In this document: positions 1-5,307 of the stretch, piece after piece
How the letters are laid out: every line of letters begins with the position of its first letter
Numbering within the stretch: the stretch's first letter is position 1
Assembly: GCA_947302185.1 (NCBI GenBank)
Contig: CAMYVI010000178.1
Span: forward strand, 1-5,580
From: an uncultured Lachnospiraceae bacterium
Lineage (GTDB): Bacteria; Bacillota_A; Clostridia; Lachnospirales; Lachnospiraceae
Direction of reading: 5' to 3'
Length of the DNA stretch: 5,580 bases
Position numbers and translations under genes: made by a program
Notes under the pieces: model-generated
Seen by the model: only the letters and a program-made list of their open reading frames with translations
Databases searched by the model: none
Told to the model about the DNA's origin: nothing

Positions 1-654
1 GTGAAAGCCCTTCAGTCTGCGGGAACCGAAGTCTATCTCGGATATGGTCTGACGGAGACATCAAGCGGTCTTGCCATCACTCAGAATCAGGAAGATCCGT
101 TCGCGCTGTTTCCGTGCCCCGGAGCCGATATCCGCATTGAACCGGACGGAGAGATCTCTGTCGAGACGCCGTGCATGATGGAAGGATATCTGGACTTATC
201 TGCTTCATCAGACGCATACCCGAAGCAAAACGGTTCCGCACCGTCTCATCCGGCCGTGCTCGGGCACCCTGTCATGCCGGTCGCCGGAGGAAGGCTGTAC
301 ACCGGAGATCTCGGCACTTTAGACAAATGCGGTGCGCTTCGCCTCACAGGAAGAAAAAAAGATATGCTTGTCCTGCCGGACGGAACGAAAATATACTGTC
401 CGGAATACGAGGAGGAACTCTCGGGAATACTCGGACTCACAGATCTCGCAGTCATCCTGAAGAATGACAGACCGGTCCTGGTCATCGGTGAAAATGAATA
501 CAGCAAAGCCGAAAACATAGATAACCTCATCGGACAATTTAATGAAAAAAGAGCGAGAGGGCTCCAGATCTGCGATATAATATATTACGGACACCGGCTT
601 CCCAGAACCTCCACGGGAAAGTTAAGACGCTGGGAAATTGAGAAAAGTGTTTAA
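1..654 (+). CDS. AMP-forming acyl/aryl ligase (ANL superfamily), C-terminal part, 5' end outside window
   Basis: The 217 visible residues are the C-terminal half of an adenylate-forming enzyme, which activates a carboxylic acid with ATP to an acyl-AMP and passes it to CoA or to a carrier-protein thiol. Motifs seen in order: GYGLTET at residues 14-20 (A5), EGYL at 61-64 (A6), YTGD at 100-103 with the ribose-binding Asp103 (A7), LTGRKKD at 115-121 (A8 hinge), and RTSTGKLRR at 202-210 with the expected catalytic Lys207 (A10). The GTG at base 1 is an internal codon and not the start; family members are usually 450-550 residues. The A6-A7 spacer (about residues 65-98) is longer than usual and rich in Pro, Ser and His. 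The acyl carrier protein gene begins 17 bp downstream, so a carrier-loading acyl-ACP ligase is more likely than a plain acyl-CoA synthetase. The substrate cannot be read because most of its pocket is missing. Confidence 0.9.
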   Translation: MKALQSAGTEVYLGYGLTETSSGLAITQNQEDPFALFPCPGADIRIEPDGEISVETPCMMEGYLDLSASSDAYPKQNGSAPSHPAVLGHPVMPVAGGRLYTGDLGTLDKCGALRLTGRKKDMLVLPDGTKIYCPEYEEELSGILGLTDLAVILKNDRPVLVIGENEYSKAENIDNLIGQFNEKRARGLQICDIIYYGHRLPRTSTGKLRRWEIEKSV

Positions 655-671
655 CCGAAAGGACATAGAAA

Positions 672-926
672 ATGGCAAAATTATCAAGAGAAGAAATAAA
701 AGAGAGAACACTGAAAATCATTCACAATTGCGTTCCCGAGCTTGACGGCGTGGAGCTCGATGAGAGTTCCGTCGTGAACACCGATATGGCTATGGATTCA
801 ATGAACTTCATTCTCGTTATCTGCAAGATCGAGGCTGAGTTCGATGTGAAGATTCCGAACCGCCAGTGGAACCGGCTGAAAACACTCGGTCAGCTCATTG
901 ATGCAATTGAAAAATACTCGAAATAG
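672..926 (+). CDS. Free-standing acyl carrier protein, 84 aa
   Basis: A small acidic helical protein of the phosphopantetheine-carrier family. The attachment motif is MDSM at residues 41-44, with Ser43 the predicted site for the 4'-phosphopantetheine arm; the flanking helix II (about residues 43-55) and the C-terminal helix (about 70-83) fit the four-helix carrier fold. DSM replaces the common DSL, a form also seen in D-alanyl carrier proteins (DltC), but the neighbours are not a dlt operon as far as can be seen. The ATG is preceded by AAAGGA at 658-663 with an 8-nt spacer. It sits 17 bp after the ligase gene and before an acyl-ACP thioesterase, so it is probably a dedicated carrier for that pathway and not the housekeeping AcpP. 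A phosphopantetheinyl transferase encoded elsewhere would be needed to activate it. Confidence 0.93.
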   Translation: MAKLSREEIKERTLKIIHNCVPELDGVELDESSVVNTDMAMDSMNFILVICKIEAEFDVKIPNRQWNRLKTLGQLIDAIEKYSK

Positions 927-958
927 TTAATGAATTTGACAGCCGTGCCATCGGGAAC

Positions 959-977
959 GATGCGGAATCTCCGCGTC
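959..977 (+). other. Intercistronic hairpin between carrier protein and thioesterase genes
   Basis: GATGCGGA (959-966) and TCCGCGTC (970-977) form an 8-bp stem with one G-U pair and a three-base loop. No T-run follows, so it is not a standard terminator. It ends 25 nt before the thioesterase start and 13 nt before its ribosome binding site (AGGAAAG, 991-997). It could affect mRNA stability or relative expression of the two genes, which is inference only. Confidence 0.45.
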
Positions 978-1002
978 AGAGACAAAAGGCAGGAAAGTTA
1001 AC

Positions 1003-1740
1003 ATGGAGTTTTATGAGAAAATATTGAAAATACACAGCCGCGATGTAACGCAGTACCGTCAGCTCCGGCTCTCCAATCTGCTGGGTTTCTTTCAGGAGAC
1101 CTCCATCTCCCACACGGAAGCCCTGGGAATGGGCCGTGACAAGACGTTGGACAAAGGTCTTCTCTGGATCATCGCCAGGCAGTCTGCAGAAATCATCAGA
1201 ATGCCGCGCTATGATGAGACGGTGACTTTCCGTTCCTGGCCGGGGCCGACCATGCGGGTGTTCTTTCCGAGGTACTACGAAGTCCTTTCGGGTAGTGATG
1301 TAATCGTGAAAGGCTGTGCCATATGGATGCTTATTGACGAAAAGACCAGGAGTTTTATTTTTCCTGAGGAATACGGTATAACGATAAACGGCTTCACCAC
1401 CGGAACCGAAATCCCGGAGCCGCGCTCTCTTGCGATTCATTTCAAGCAGAGTGATGAACTGAAGCTTGTAGATGAGCAGCCTTATTCTGCCCGCTTCAGC
1501 CATATTGATATCAACGGTCATGTCAACAACTGCAGATATTTCGATGTGGTCGAGGACATGCTCCCGCCGGAAGAAAGCATGGGATATGACAATACACTGA
1601 TCGAGGCCGAGTATCTCTCGGAGATGCGTCCCGGTGATTCAATCGTAATCAAAGCCTACCGAACACATGATTCTCTCCTTTTTGACGGAGGAACCGATCA
1701 CAGCAGTTTCCGGATCAGAATGAAGAGGTTTGACCGCTGA
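1003..1740 (+). CDS. Acyl-ACP thioesterase (FatA/FatB-like double hot-dog), 245 aa
   Basis: Hydrolyses acyl-ACP to free fatty acid and ACP in the cytoplasm. The protein has the layout of the bacterial branch of the plant FatA/FatB family, two tandem hot-dog domains: the first at about residues 1-130, including the helix LSNLLGFFQETSISHTEALG, and the second at about 150-245. The second domain carries the catalytic signature DINGHVNN at 169-176, with Asp169, Asn171 and His173 in the spacing of the plant enzymes. Glu207 lies 36 residues after Asn171, the spacing reported for the plant catalytic Glu; the next residue is Met where plants have Cys. Length is typical for bacterial members. The start is supported by AGGAAAG at 991-997. 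It follows the carrier protein gene by 76 bp on the same strand and is likely co-transcribed. Chain-length preference cannot be read from the sequence. Confidence 0.92.
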   Translation: MEFYEKILKIHSRDVTQYRQLRLSNLLGFFQETSISHTEALGMGRDKTLDKGLLWIIARQSAEIIRMPRYDETVTFRSWPGPTMRVFFPRYYEVLSGSDVIVKGCAIWMLIDEKTRSFIFPEEYGITINGFTTGTEIPEPRSLAIHFKQSDELKLVDEQPYSARFSHIDINGHVNNCRYFDVVEDMLPPEESMGYDNTLIEAEYLSEMRPGDSIVIKAYRTHDSLLFDGGTDHSSFRIRMKRFDR

Positions 1741-1925
1741 AAATGCAAAAAAATCATGAACTTTCACTGAATTCCCGAAACTCATACTCGCAGGATTCAA
1801 AAATCTATAGTAAAATAAGACCTGTCTATTGTTTGAGACATATACGACTCTTCAATCTGTGAGTATACATCGCATCTGTCATTTAACTTGTATTGCGATA
1901 AATCTATTATTAAGGAGGATCGATC
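1741..1925 (+). other. Intergenic region upstream of lipoprotein gene, with strong RBS
   Basis: This AT-richer gap separates the thioesterase gene from the lipoprotein gene. No GC-rich terminator hairpin with a T-run is visible after the thioesterase stop. The only firm element is the ribosome binding site TAAGGAGG at 1911-1918, 7 nt before the ATG at 1926. A promoter probably lies here, but no -35/-10 pair is convincing. A weak inverted repeat, ATCGCA (1869-1874) with TGCGAT (1894-1899), lies in the probable 5' leader. Confidence 0.5.
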
Positions 1926-2675
1926 ATGAAAAGACAAATTCTTGCAATTCTTCTGTCCCTCACCCTGGCAGCGACATTTATGGCCTGCGGCGGTTCTAAA
2001 GAAGGTGCCGAAACGGCAGTCGCAGCGGATGAGAGCATCTCAGATATCAGCATGTCACCCACCGTTGCAGCGGCTGCAACAGACAGCAAGACAACTGCCG
2101 GTGACTCAGCGACCTCATCACAGGCGACCACGCCTGCAGCAGCAGATACTTCTACCGCAGCTCAGAGTGGACAGACCGACGTTATCACACCGATACCGGC
2201 TCAGGAAGTCACAGACGGCACAACTGCCGGCGGAACAACAGGCGAAGGTACGGCTGCACAAGGAACGACTGTTGCCGAAACTCCCGCTGACGGCACTCAG
2301 AATGCCCCAACGTCACAGACTATGATCACGACAGCCGATATCAATGTCCGTGAGGAGGCTGATTTCGAAGGAGATATTCTCGGCGGATATGATGAGGGTG
2401 ATGAGATTACCGTAATCGGAGCCGAGGGTGAATGGTATATCGTAGAGTATAACGGAGAGACGGGCTATGTCTACTCCAAGTATCTCAAGGCAAAAGACGC
2501 TTCCGGCAGTTCTGCCGAGAGCAGCGACAGTGAAAAATCCGATTCCGGAAATTCCGAGTACGGCAGGCTGGTCGACGGAGACGGAGACCCGGTCGATCTC
2601 AGATACTATGACGGGTCCTATGAAATCTATGATGAAGACGGCAACAGGGTCTACATCGACGGAGTAAATGACTGA
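1926..2675 (+). CDS. Secreted lipoprotein with bacterial SH3 domain, 249 aa
   Basis: Predicted lipid-anchored extracellular protein of unknown function. The N-terminus has a basic start (MKRQ), a hydrophobic core (residues 5-18) and the lipobox FMAC, with Cys21 as the predicted lipidation site followed by GGS; Phe at -3 and Met at -2 are less usual than Leu and Ala/Ser. Residues 22-131 are an Ala/Thr/Gly/Ser-rich linker typical of wall-spanning segments. A bacterial SH3 domain (SH3b) follows at about 135-189, recognised by ADINVRE, the GDEITVIGAEGEWYIV core and GETGYVYSKYL; such domains usually bind peptidoglycan peptides or act as wall-targeting modules. After a Ser/Asp/Glu linker (192-210) comes an acidic Tyr/Asp/Gly-rich tail (212-249) with two related DxDG segments. 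No catalytic domain is seen. The gene looks monocistronic; the start is fixed by TAAGGAGG at 1911-1918. Confidence 0.88.
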   Translation: MKRQILAILLSLTLAATFMACGGSKEGAETAVAADESISDISMSPTVAAAATDSKTTAGDSATSSQATTPAAADTSTAAQSGQTDVITPIPAQEVTDGTTAGGTTGEGTAAQGTTVAETPADGTQNAPTSQTMITTADINVREEADFEGDILGGYDEGDEITVIGAEGEWYIVEYNGETGYVYSKYLKAKDASGSSAESSDSEKSDSGNSEYGRLVDGDGDPVDLRYYDGSYEIYDEDGNRVYIDGVND

Positions 2676-2704
2676 CATATTGATGCCGGTTCGATTACAG
2701 AAGC

Positions 2705-2716
2705 CCAAAGCTTTGG
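2705..2716. repeat. 12-bp perfect palindrome CCAAAGCTTTGG
   Basis: CCAAAGCTTTGG reads the same on both strands and starts 30 bp after the lipoprotein stop codon. No T-run follows on the + strand, so it is a poor intrinsic terminator alone. It could be a binding site or chance; only the symmetry is established. Confidence 0.4.
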
Positions 2717-2749
2717 ATAATTAATCCGGGAGGACATTTAAGTTCATTA

Positions 2750-2852
2750 AAGGAGCTGCCGCATTAAGGCGCGGAACAGCAGTATACAGCAGATGCTATT
2801 TGCACATATAAGCTGTATATTGCATCACCGCTTCCTAATGTGACAGCTCCTT
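2750..2852. repeat. Long imperfect inverted repeat; possible terminator, structured RNA or MITE-like element
   Basis: The outer arms 2750-2774 and 2828-2852 pair over 25 positions with three mismatches and two G-U pairs; the outermost nine bases, AAGGAGCTG/CAGCTCCTT, are perfect. A symmetric 4x4 internal loop follows, then inner arms GCAGTATACAGC (2779-2790) and GCTGTATATTGC (2812-2823) pair over 12 positions with one G-U, leaving a 21-nt apical loop. GTTCA (2742-2746) and TGAAC (2860-2864) could extend the stem beyond an asymmetric loop. On the + strand the stem is followed by the T-rich CTTATTTT (2853-2860), so it may end transcription of the lipoprotein gene. It is much longer than a usual intrinsic terminator. 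A miniature inverted-repeat element or a structured RNA are alternatives. No clear target-site duplication is visible. Confidence 0.65.
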
Positions 2853-2938
2853 CTTATTTTGAACGGATCGGTCAGCTGTGAAGCTCTGACGCTAAAAGAA
2901 GTATCGGGCGCGCAAGCCATCTAAATAAGAAGAATAAA

Positions 2939-2950
2939 TTCCGCGCGGAA
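2939..2950 (-). terminator. 12-bp GC-rich palindrome, possible weak terminator of the - strand operon
   Basis: TTCCGCGCGGAA is a perfect palindrome lying 45 bp beyond the stop codon of the zinc-ribbon gene. Read on the - strand it is followed by the T-rich stretch TTTATTCTTCTTATTT. The hairpin would be small (four pairs around a four-base loop), so termination here is only a possibility; an operator or chance are alternatives. Confidence 0.3.
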
Positions 2951-2995
2951 CAAAGCTACGCAATTACCTGCCTGAACAGATAGCAAAGCCCGGGG

Positions 2996-3220
2996 TCAAA
3001 GTGTATAAAAGTCTTCAACTTTATACCGTTTATGCATATCCTTATATCTCCAGCGGATCAGCTCGTTCCCGGCGAGGACCTCCTTCTCGGTTCCGTGGAA
3101 CTGGCATCGTATGCAGTAATACTCTTTCTTATCCTCATCAAAAAACATATCTATGTCGAGATCCCTCTGAAAACAGGACGGGCATCTGTAATTCAGTTTT
3201 CCCTTGCCAGACTGAGCCAT
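2996..3220 (-). CDS. Small zinc-ribbon protein of unknown function, 74 aa
   Basis: The protein has two CxxC knuckles, CPSC at residues 13-16 and CIRC at 36-39, 19 residues apart: the four-Cys pattern of a zinc ribbon. Between them lies an acidic and aromatic segment (DLDIDMFFDEDKKEYY), and after them a basic and aromatic tail (residues 52-74). It has no signal peptide or membrane segment, so it should be cytoplasmic. Zinc ribbons of this size may bind nucleic acid or protein partners; no specific function can be named. The gene is real rather than a chance frame: a clear AGGAGG site (complement of 3231-3236) lies 10 nt before the ATG, inside the coding region of the preceding gene. Its start overlaps that gene's end by 28 bp in another frame, so translational coupling and a shared transcript are likely. 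Confidence 0.75.
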   Translation of the reverse strand: MAQSGKGKLNYRCPSCFQRDLDIDMFFDEDKKEYYCIRCQFHGTEKEVLAGNELIRWRYKDMHKRYKVEDFYTL

Positions 3221-5046
3221 GTTGCAAATTCCTCCTTTCCGGTAATCCGGATCGTATATCCGAGTGTGAACATCGGTGAAAACGCATATCCCTCGCGGAC
3301 ATATCCCACTGCATCGCCGTCCTCTGCGCGGAGTGCCGCGCGTGTCTTGATGGCGGGAACGAGAGCCGAGACTTCATTTGCCCCTGCAAGAGATTCCTCC
3401 CGGCATCTGTACTCATAATTGATCGTCCTGATCTCATCGCCGCTGACTTTCAGCGTGATGCCGCTCATATCTTCCGTATACTCCGTCGTTCCGTAGCAGG
3501 CTACCATATACTCATTGATCGTCACATCGGCTTCGGGATTGCTCATTTCCAGAATTTTTCGAGCGATTTTGATTTCCGAAGATCCTTCCTCAAATGTAAT
3601 GACAGTCTGAAGTTTTACTGTCAGATCTGAAAACTCGATATCCACCGGATCGAGAGTCAGCACTCTCTTCGTTCCGATTCCCTCTTCCGTCCTCTCCTCG
3701 GAGAAGCGGGCTTTCGTTCTGCAGAGGCAGAGATCTACTTCCTCGCCGTTGTGACAGATCTTTGCCGAACGGATTGTTCCCTCGCCCGCATAATGTGTAA
3801 AATAACCGGCTCTGTATTTCTCCTGGATCAGGAACGGATAACTTGCATCCTGAATATGCGGAGTGCCTATGCCTATCGGCCACTCAAGCTTTGCAGCGTA
3901 CGGACGAAGATCGACGATTGCTCCGCCCTGGTCCATGTTCACGCAGGCACGCATGAAAGGATCGCAGTACCAGAAAAGCTGCTTATCGCTTCCGTAGAGA
4001 ATATCTCTCCAGAGCGCACATTCAGGCTCCGTATAGTGCTTCTTCTTTCTGTAATAATCCGCGAACTCGGACATCGTCATGTCGATAAGCTGACCCTTCT
4101 TTTTGAGATCGCCGTAATACCTGCAGCCGTCTGAATAGGATTTGTAAAGGAGCTCATAGGGAGCCTCCCATCGTCCCATCTTGTTCATCCAGCCGGGACC
4201 GACGAACATCATGTTGTAGGCGTATCCGTTATTGTACTGCTCAAGACTCCTGTACTGATCGATCAGATTGTAAAGATACGGATATTCCCAGGTCTCCGAA
4301 TCATAAATCATGCCGCGAAGCACATTCTGCGGATGTGTTCCGAAATTGGATCCGTTCCCGTCATAACATGCGATCAAATCGCGGGATAGATGCGGGATGG
4401 CAACGATGCCGCTGTCCTCAGCTTCATTCGCAGCCGGGGCGTGTGTATTGACTTTGGAAGGAATCCAGGGCGCCCACGGGCCGCCATCCAGGAATGTATA
4501 CCAGCTGTTGTTGCATGTGTGATATGCCTTCGGACCTTCTTCCCAGCAGGTGGCAACCGCACATTTGACAGACGGATACTGCTCCTTGATATAATTTATG
4601 AGATCCGCGTCCATATAATATGAACCCGTAGATTCCGGATAGAAGCCGAATGCATCGTAGAACTTGCCGAAGACATCGTTCACAATAGCCTTCTTGTCTT
4701 CCATTGAGAACATCCAGATACAGAAGTCCTTGGTCTTATATTTTTCACGGAATTCTTCGCAGGGAAGTCCGAGCAGTGAGAGAGCTATTTCGTCGCCGTA
4801 TTTCTCATGATCTTCCTTTGCGATCTGAACTGCTTCCTCATTGAAGAGAGAAGCATAAGTCATCTGAATTGTTACTTTGAGTCCGTTCTCATGGGCAAGC
4901 CTTTGCTGTGTCCTGAAAATGTCCAGCGATTCGACAAGGAGACTCGCATCACCGAGATCACCTTCTTTTCCATGCCCCGTAACGGTCGCGGAATACTCCG
5001 GTACCATTTCGGGACGATGAACGATGTTGATAATGAATTCACTCAT
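3193..5046 (-). CDS. Large cytoplasmic protein, family not identified, possibly carbohydrate-related, 617 aa
   Basis: I do not recognise this protein with certainty. It has no signal peptide or transmembrane segment. The N-terminal part (about residues 1-330) alternates strand-like and helix-like segments, as in a (beta/alpha) barrel of the glycosyl hydrolase/polysaccharide-deacetylase type, with FIINIVHRPEMVPEY at 4-18, GHGKEGDLGD at 24-33 and KVTIQMTYASLF at 57-68. The middle is rich in Trp, Tyr, His and Gly (WYTFLDGGPWAPWIPS, HLSRDL, YDGNGSNFGTHP), which is common in sugar-binding sites. From about residue 400 the composition becomes beta-rich, as in a C-terminal beta-sandwich. I chose the ATG at 5046 because GGAGG (complement of 5055-5059) sits 8 nt before it; an in-frame ATG at 5094 would add 16 residues but has no good RBS. 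A promoter and cre-type operator lie upstream. A carbohydrate-active or sugar-modifying role is inference. Confidence 0.85.
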   Translation of the reverse strand: MSEFIINIVHRPEMVPEYSATVTGHGKEGDLGDASLLVESLDIFRTQQRLAHENGLKVTIQMTYASLFNEEAVQIAKEDHEKYGDEIALSLLGLPCEEFREKYKTKDFCIWMFSMEDKKAIVNDVFGKFYDAFGFYPESTGSYYMDADLINYIKEQYPSVKCAVATCWEEGPKAYHTCNNSWYTFLDGGPWAPWIPSKVNTHAPAANEAEDSGIVAIPHLSRDLIACYDGNGSNFGTHPQNVLRGMIYDSETWEYPYLYNLIDQYRSLEQYNNGYAYNMMFVGPGWMNKMGRWEAPYELLYKSYSDGCRYYGDLKKKGQLIDMTMSEFADYYRKKKHYTEPECALWRDILYGSDKQLFWYCDPFMRACVNMDQGGAIVDLRPYAAKLEWPIGIGTPHIQDASYPFLIQEKYRAGYFTHYAGEGTIRSAKICHNGEEVDLCLCRTKARFSEERTEEGIGTKRVLTLDPVDIEFSDLTVKLQTVITFEEGSSEIKIARKILEMSNPEADVTINEYMVACYGTTEYTEDMSGITLKVSGDEIRTINYEYRCREESLAGANEVSALVPAIKTRAALRAEDGDAVGYVREGYAFSPMFTLGYTIRITGKEEFATWLSLAREN

Positions 5047-5062
5047 GACCTTTTCCTCCGTA

Positions 5063-5087
5063 CGGGCCTTCCCGAAGCTCAGGCCCG
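5063..5087 (-). other. Leader hairpin just upstream of the RBS of the 617-aa gene
   Basis: CGGGCCT and AGGCCCG (5063-5069 and 5081-5087 on the + strand) form a perfect 7-bp GC-rich stem with an 11-nt loop in the mRNA of the - strand gene. The stem ends 3 nt before the GGAGG ribosome binding site. It does not cover the RBS but could influence ribosome access or mRNA stability. It also overlaps the in-frame upstream ATG region, which argues against translation starting there. Confidence 0.5.
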
Positions 5088-5119
5088 GTATCATTTACTT
5101 CTTTACGTCAGGCAATTGT

Positions 5120-5152
5120 TTCCGCAATTCCGCATTGGCACAGCGTTCCGCA
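5120..5152 (-). repeat. Three direct copies of TTCCGCA in the leader
   Basis: TTCCGCA occurs at 5120-5126, 5128-5134 and 5146-5152 (TGCGGAA on the transcribed - strand), with start-to-start distances of 8 and 18 bp. All three lie in the untranslated leader of the 617-aa gene. They could be a protein- or RNA-binding array or a small local duplication. No function can be assigned. Confidence 0.4.
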
Positions 5153-5185
5153 ATCACCCGGTGCTAATATTTAAGAAGGCATTTT

Positions 5186-5199
5186 TGTAAGCGCTTTCT
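5186..5199. promoter_or_regulatory. Catabolite-responsive element (cre)-like / LacI-family operator
   Basis: TGTAAGCGCTTTCT matches the Firmicute cre consensus TGWAANCGNTNWCA at 13 of 14 positions (last base T instead of A), with the symmetric core AAGCGCTT typical of CcpA and other LacI-family regulators. Relative to the predicted - strand promoter it covers about +4 to +17, a position where CcpA or a LacI-type repressor would normally block transcription. It suggests that the downstream 617-aa protein and zinc ribbon are repressed by a preferred carbon source or controlled by a local sugar-responsive repressor. Confidence 0.75.
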
Positions 5200-5208
5200 T
5201 TATGTGTG

Positions 5209-5237
5209 ATTATAAGACCGGCAAATCGCCCTGTGCA
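5209..5237 (-). promoter_or_regulatory. Sigma-A promoter for the 617-aa gene and zinc-ribbon gene
   Basis: On the - strand a perfect -10 box TATAAT (complement of 5209-5214) lies 17 bp after a -35-like TGCACA (complement of 5232-5237; 4 of 6 matches to TTGACA). The predicted transcription start is near 5202, giving a leader of about 155 nt before the ATG at 5046. The consensus -10, ideal spacing and adjoining operator make this the best-supported promoter in the window. Confidence 0.72.
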
Positions 5238-5307
5238 CTCAAATACAACCATAAACTATGCAATTTCAACTTTTTACGCCTGTACAAAGCGGTATCTGTC
5301 TTCACAT

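Larger units (their letters stand above)
2676..2995. other. 320 bp gene-free region between convergent genes
   Basis: No credible coding sequence was found on either strand. The region contains a 12-bp perfect palindrome (2705-2716), a long imperfect inverted repeat (2750-2852), a second 12-bp palindrome (2939-2950) and otherwise unremarkable sequence. It lies between the ends of the + strand lipoprotein gene and the - strand zinc-ribbon gene, so transcription stop signals for both directions are expected here. Confidence 0.7.

Noticed and set aside
936..941. Perfect -35 hexamer TTGACA between the carrier protein and thioesterase genes
   Set aside because: No -10-like sequence is found 16-18 bp downstream; the position instead holds the GC-rich hairpin.
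976..1521. 181-codon open frame on the - strand opposite the thioesterase gene
   Set aside because: It lies fully antisense to a gene with clear catalytic motifs, its translation shows no recognisable domain, and it looks like a shadow frame.
1788..1869. Candidate promoter pieces for the lipoprotein gene (TAAAAT at 1811-1816, TTGAGA at 1833-1838, TATACA at 1864-1869)
   Set aside because: No pair combines good hexamers with 16-18 bp spacing, so no promoter was called.
1883..1910. TTAACT/TATTAT pair with 16 bp spacing before the lipoprotein gene
   Set aside because: The predicted start would fall within the ribosome binding site at 1911-1918, so a normal mRNA would lose it.
1942..2325. 127-codon + strand frame inside the lipoprotein gene
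   Set aside because: Its Gln/Arg/Pro/Leu-rich product is the frame-shifted reading of the Ala/Thr-rich linker, with no RBS or domain.
2728..2812. Possible small ORF after GGGAGG at 2728-2733
   Set aside because: No ATG, GTG or TTG start lies at a suitable distance, and the open frame of about 22 codons runs through the inverted repeat.
5044..5094. In-frame ATG at 5094 that would extend the large - strand protein by 16 residues
   Set aside because: It has no good ribosome binding site, the extra residues span the leader hairpin, and the ATG at 5046 has a well-placed GGAGG.
5120..5152. Three short repeats considered as a CRISPR remnant
   Set aside because: Repeats are only 7 bp with 1 and 11 bp gaps, far below CRISPR repeat and spacer sizes, and no cas gene is present.
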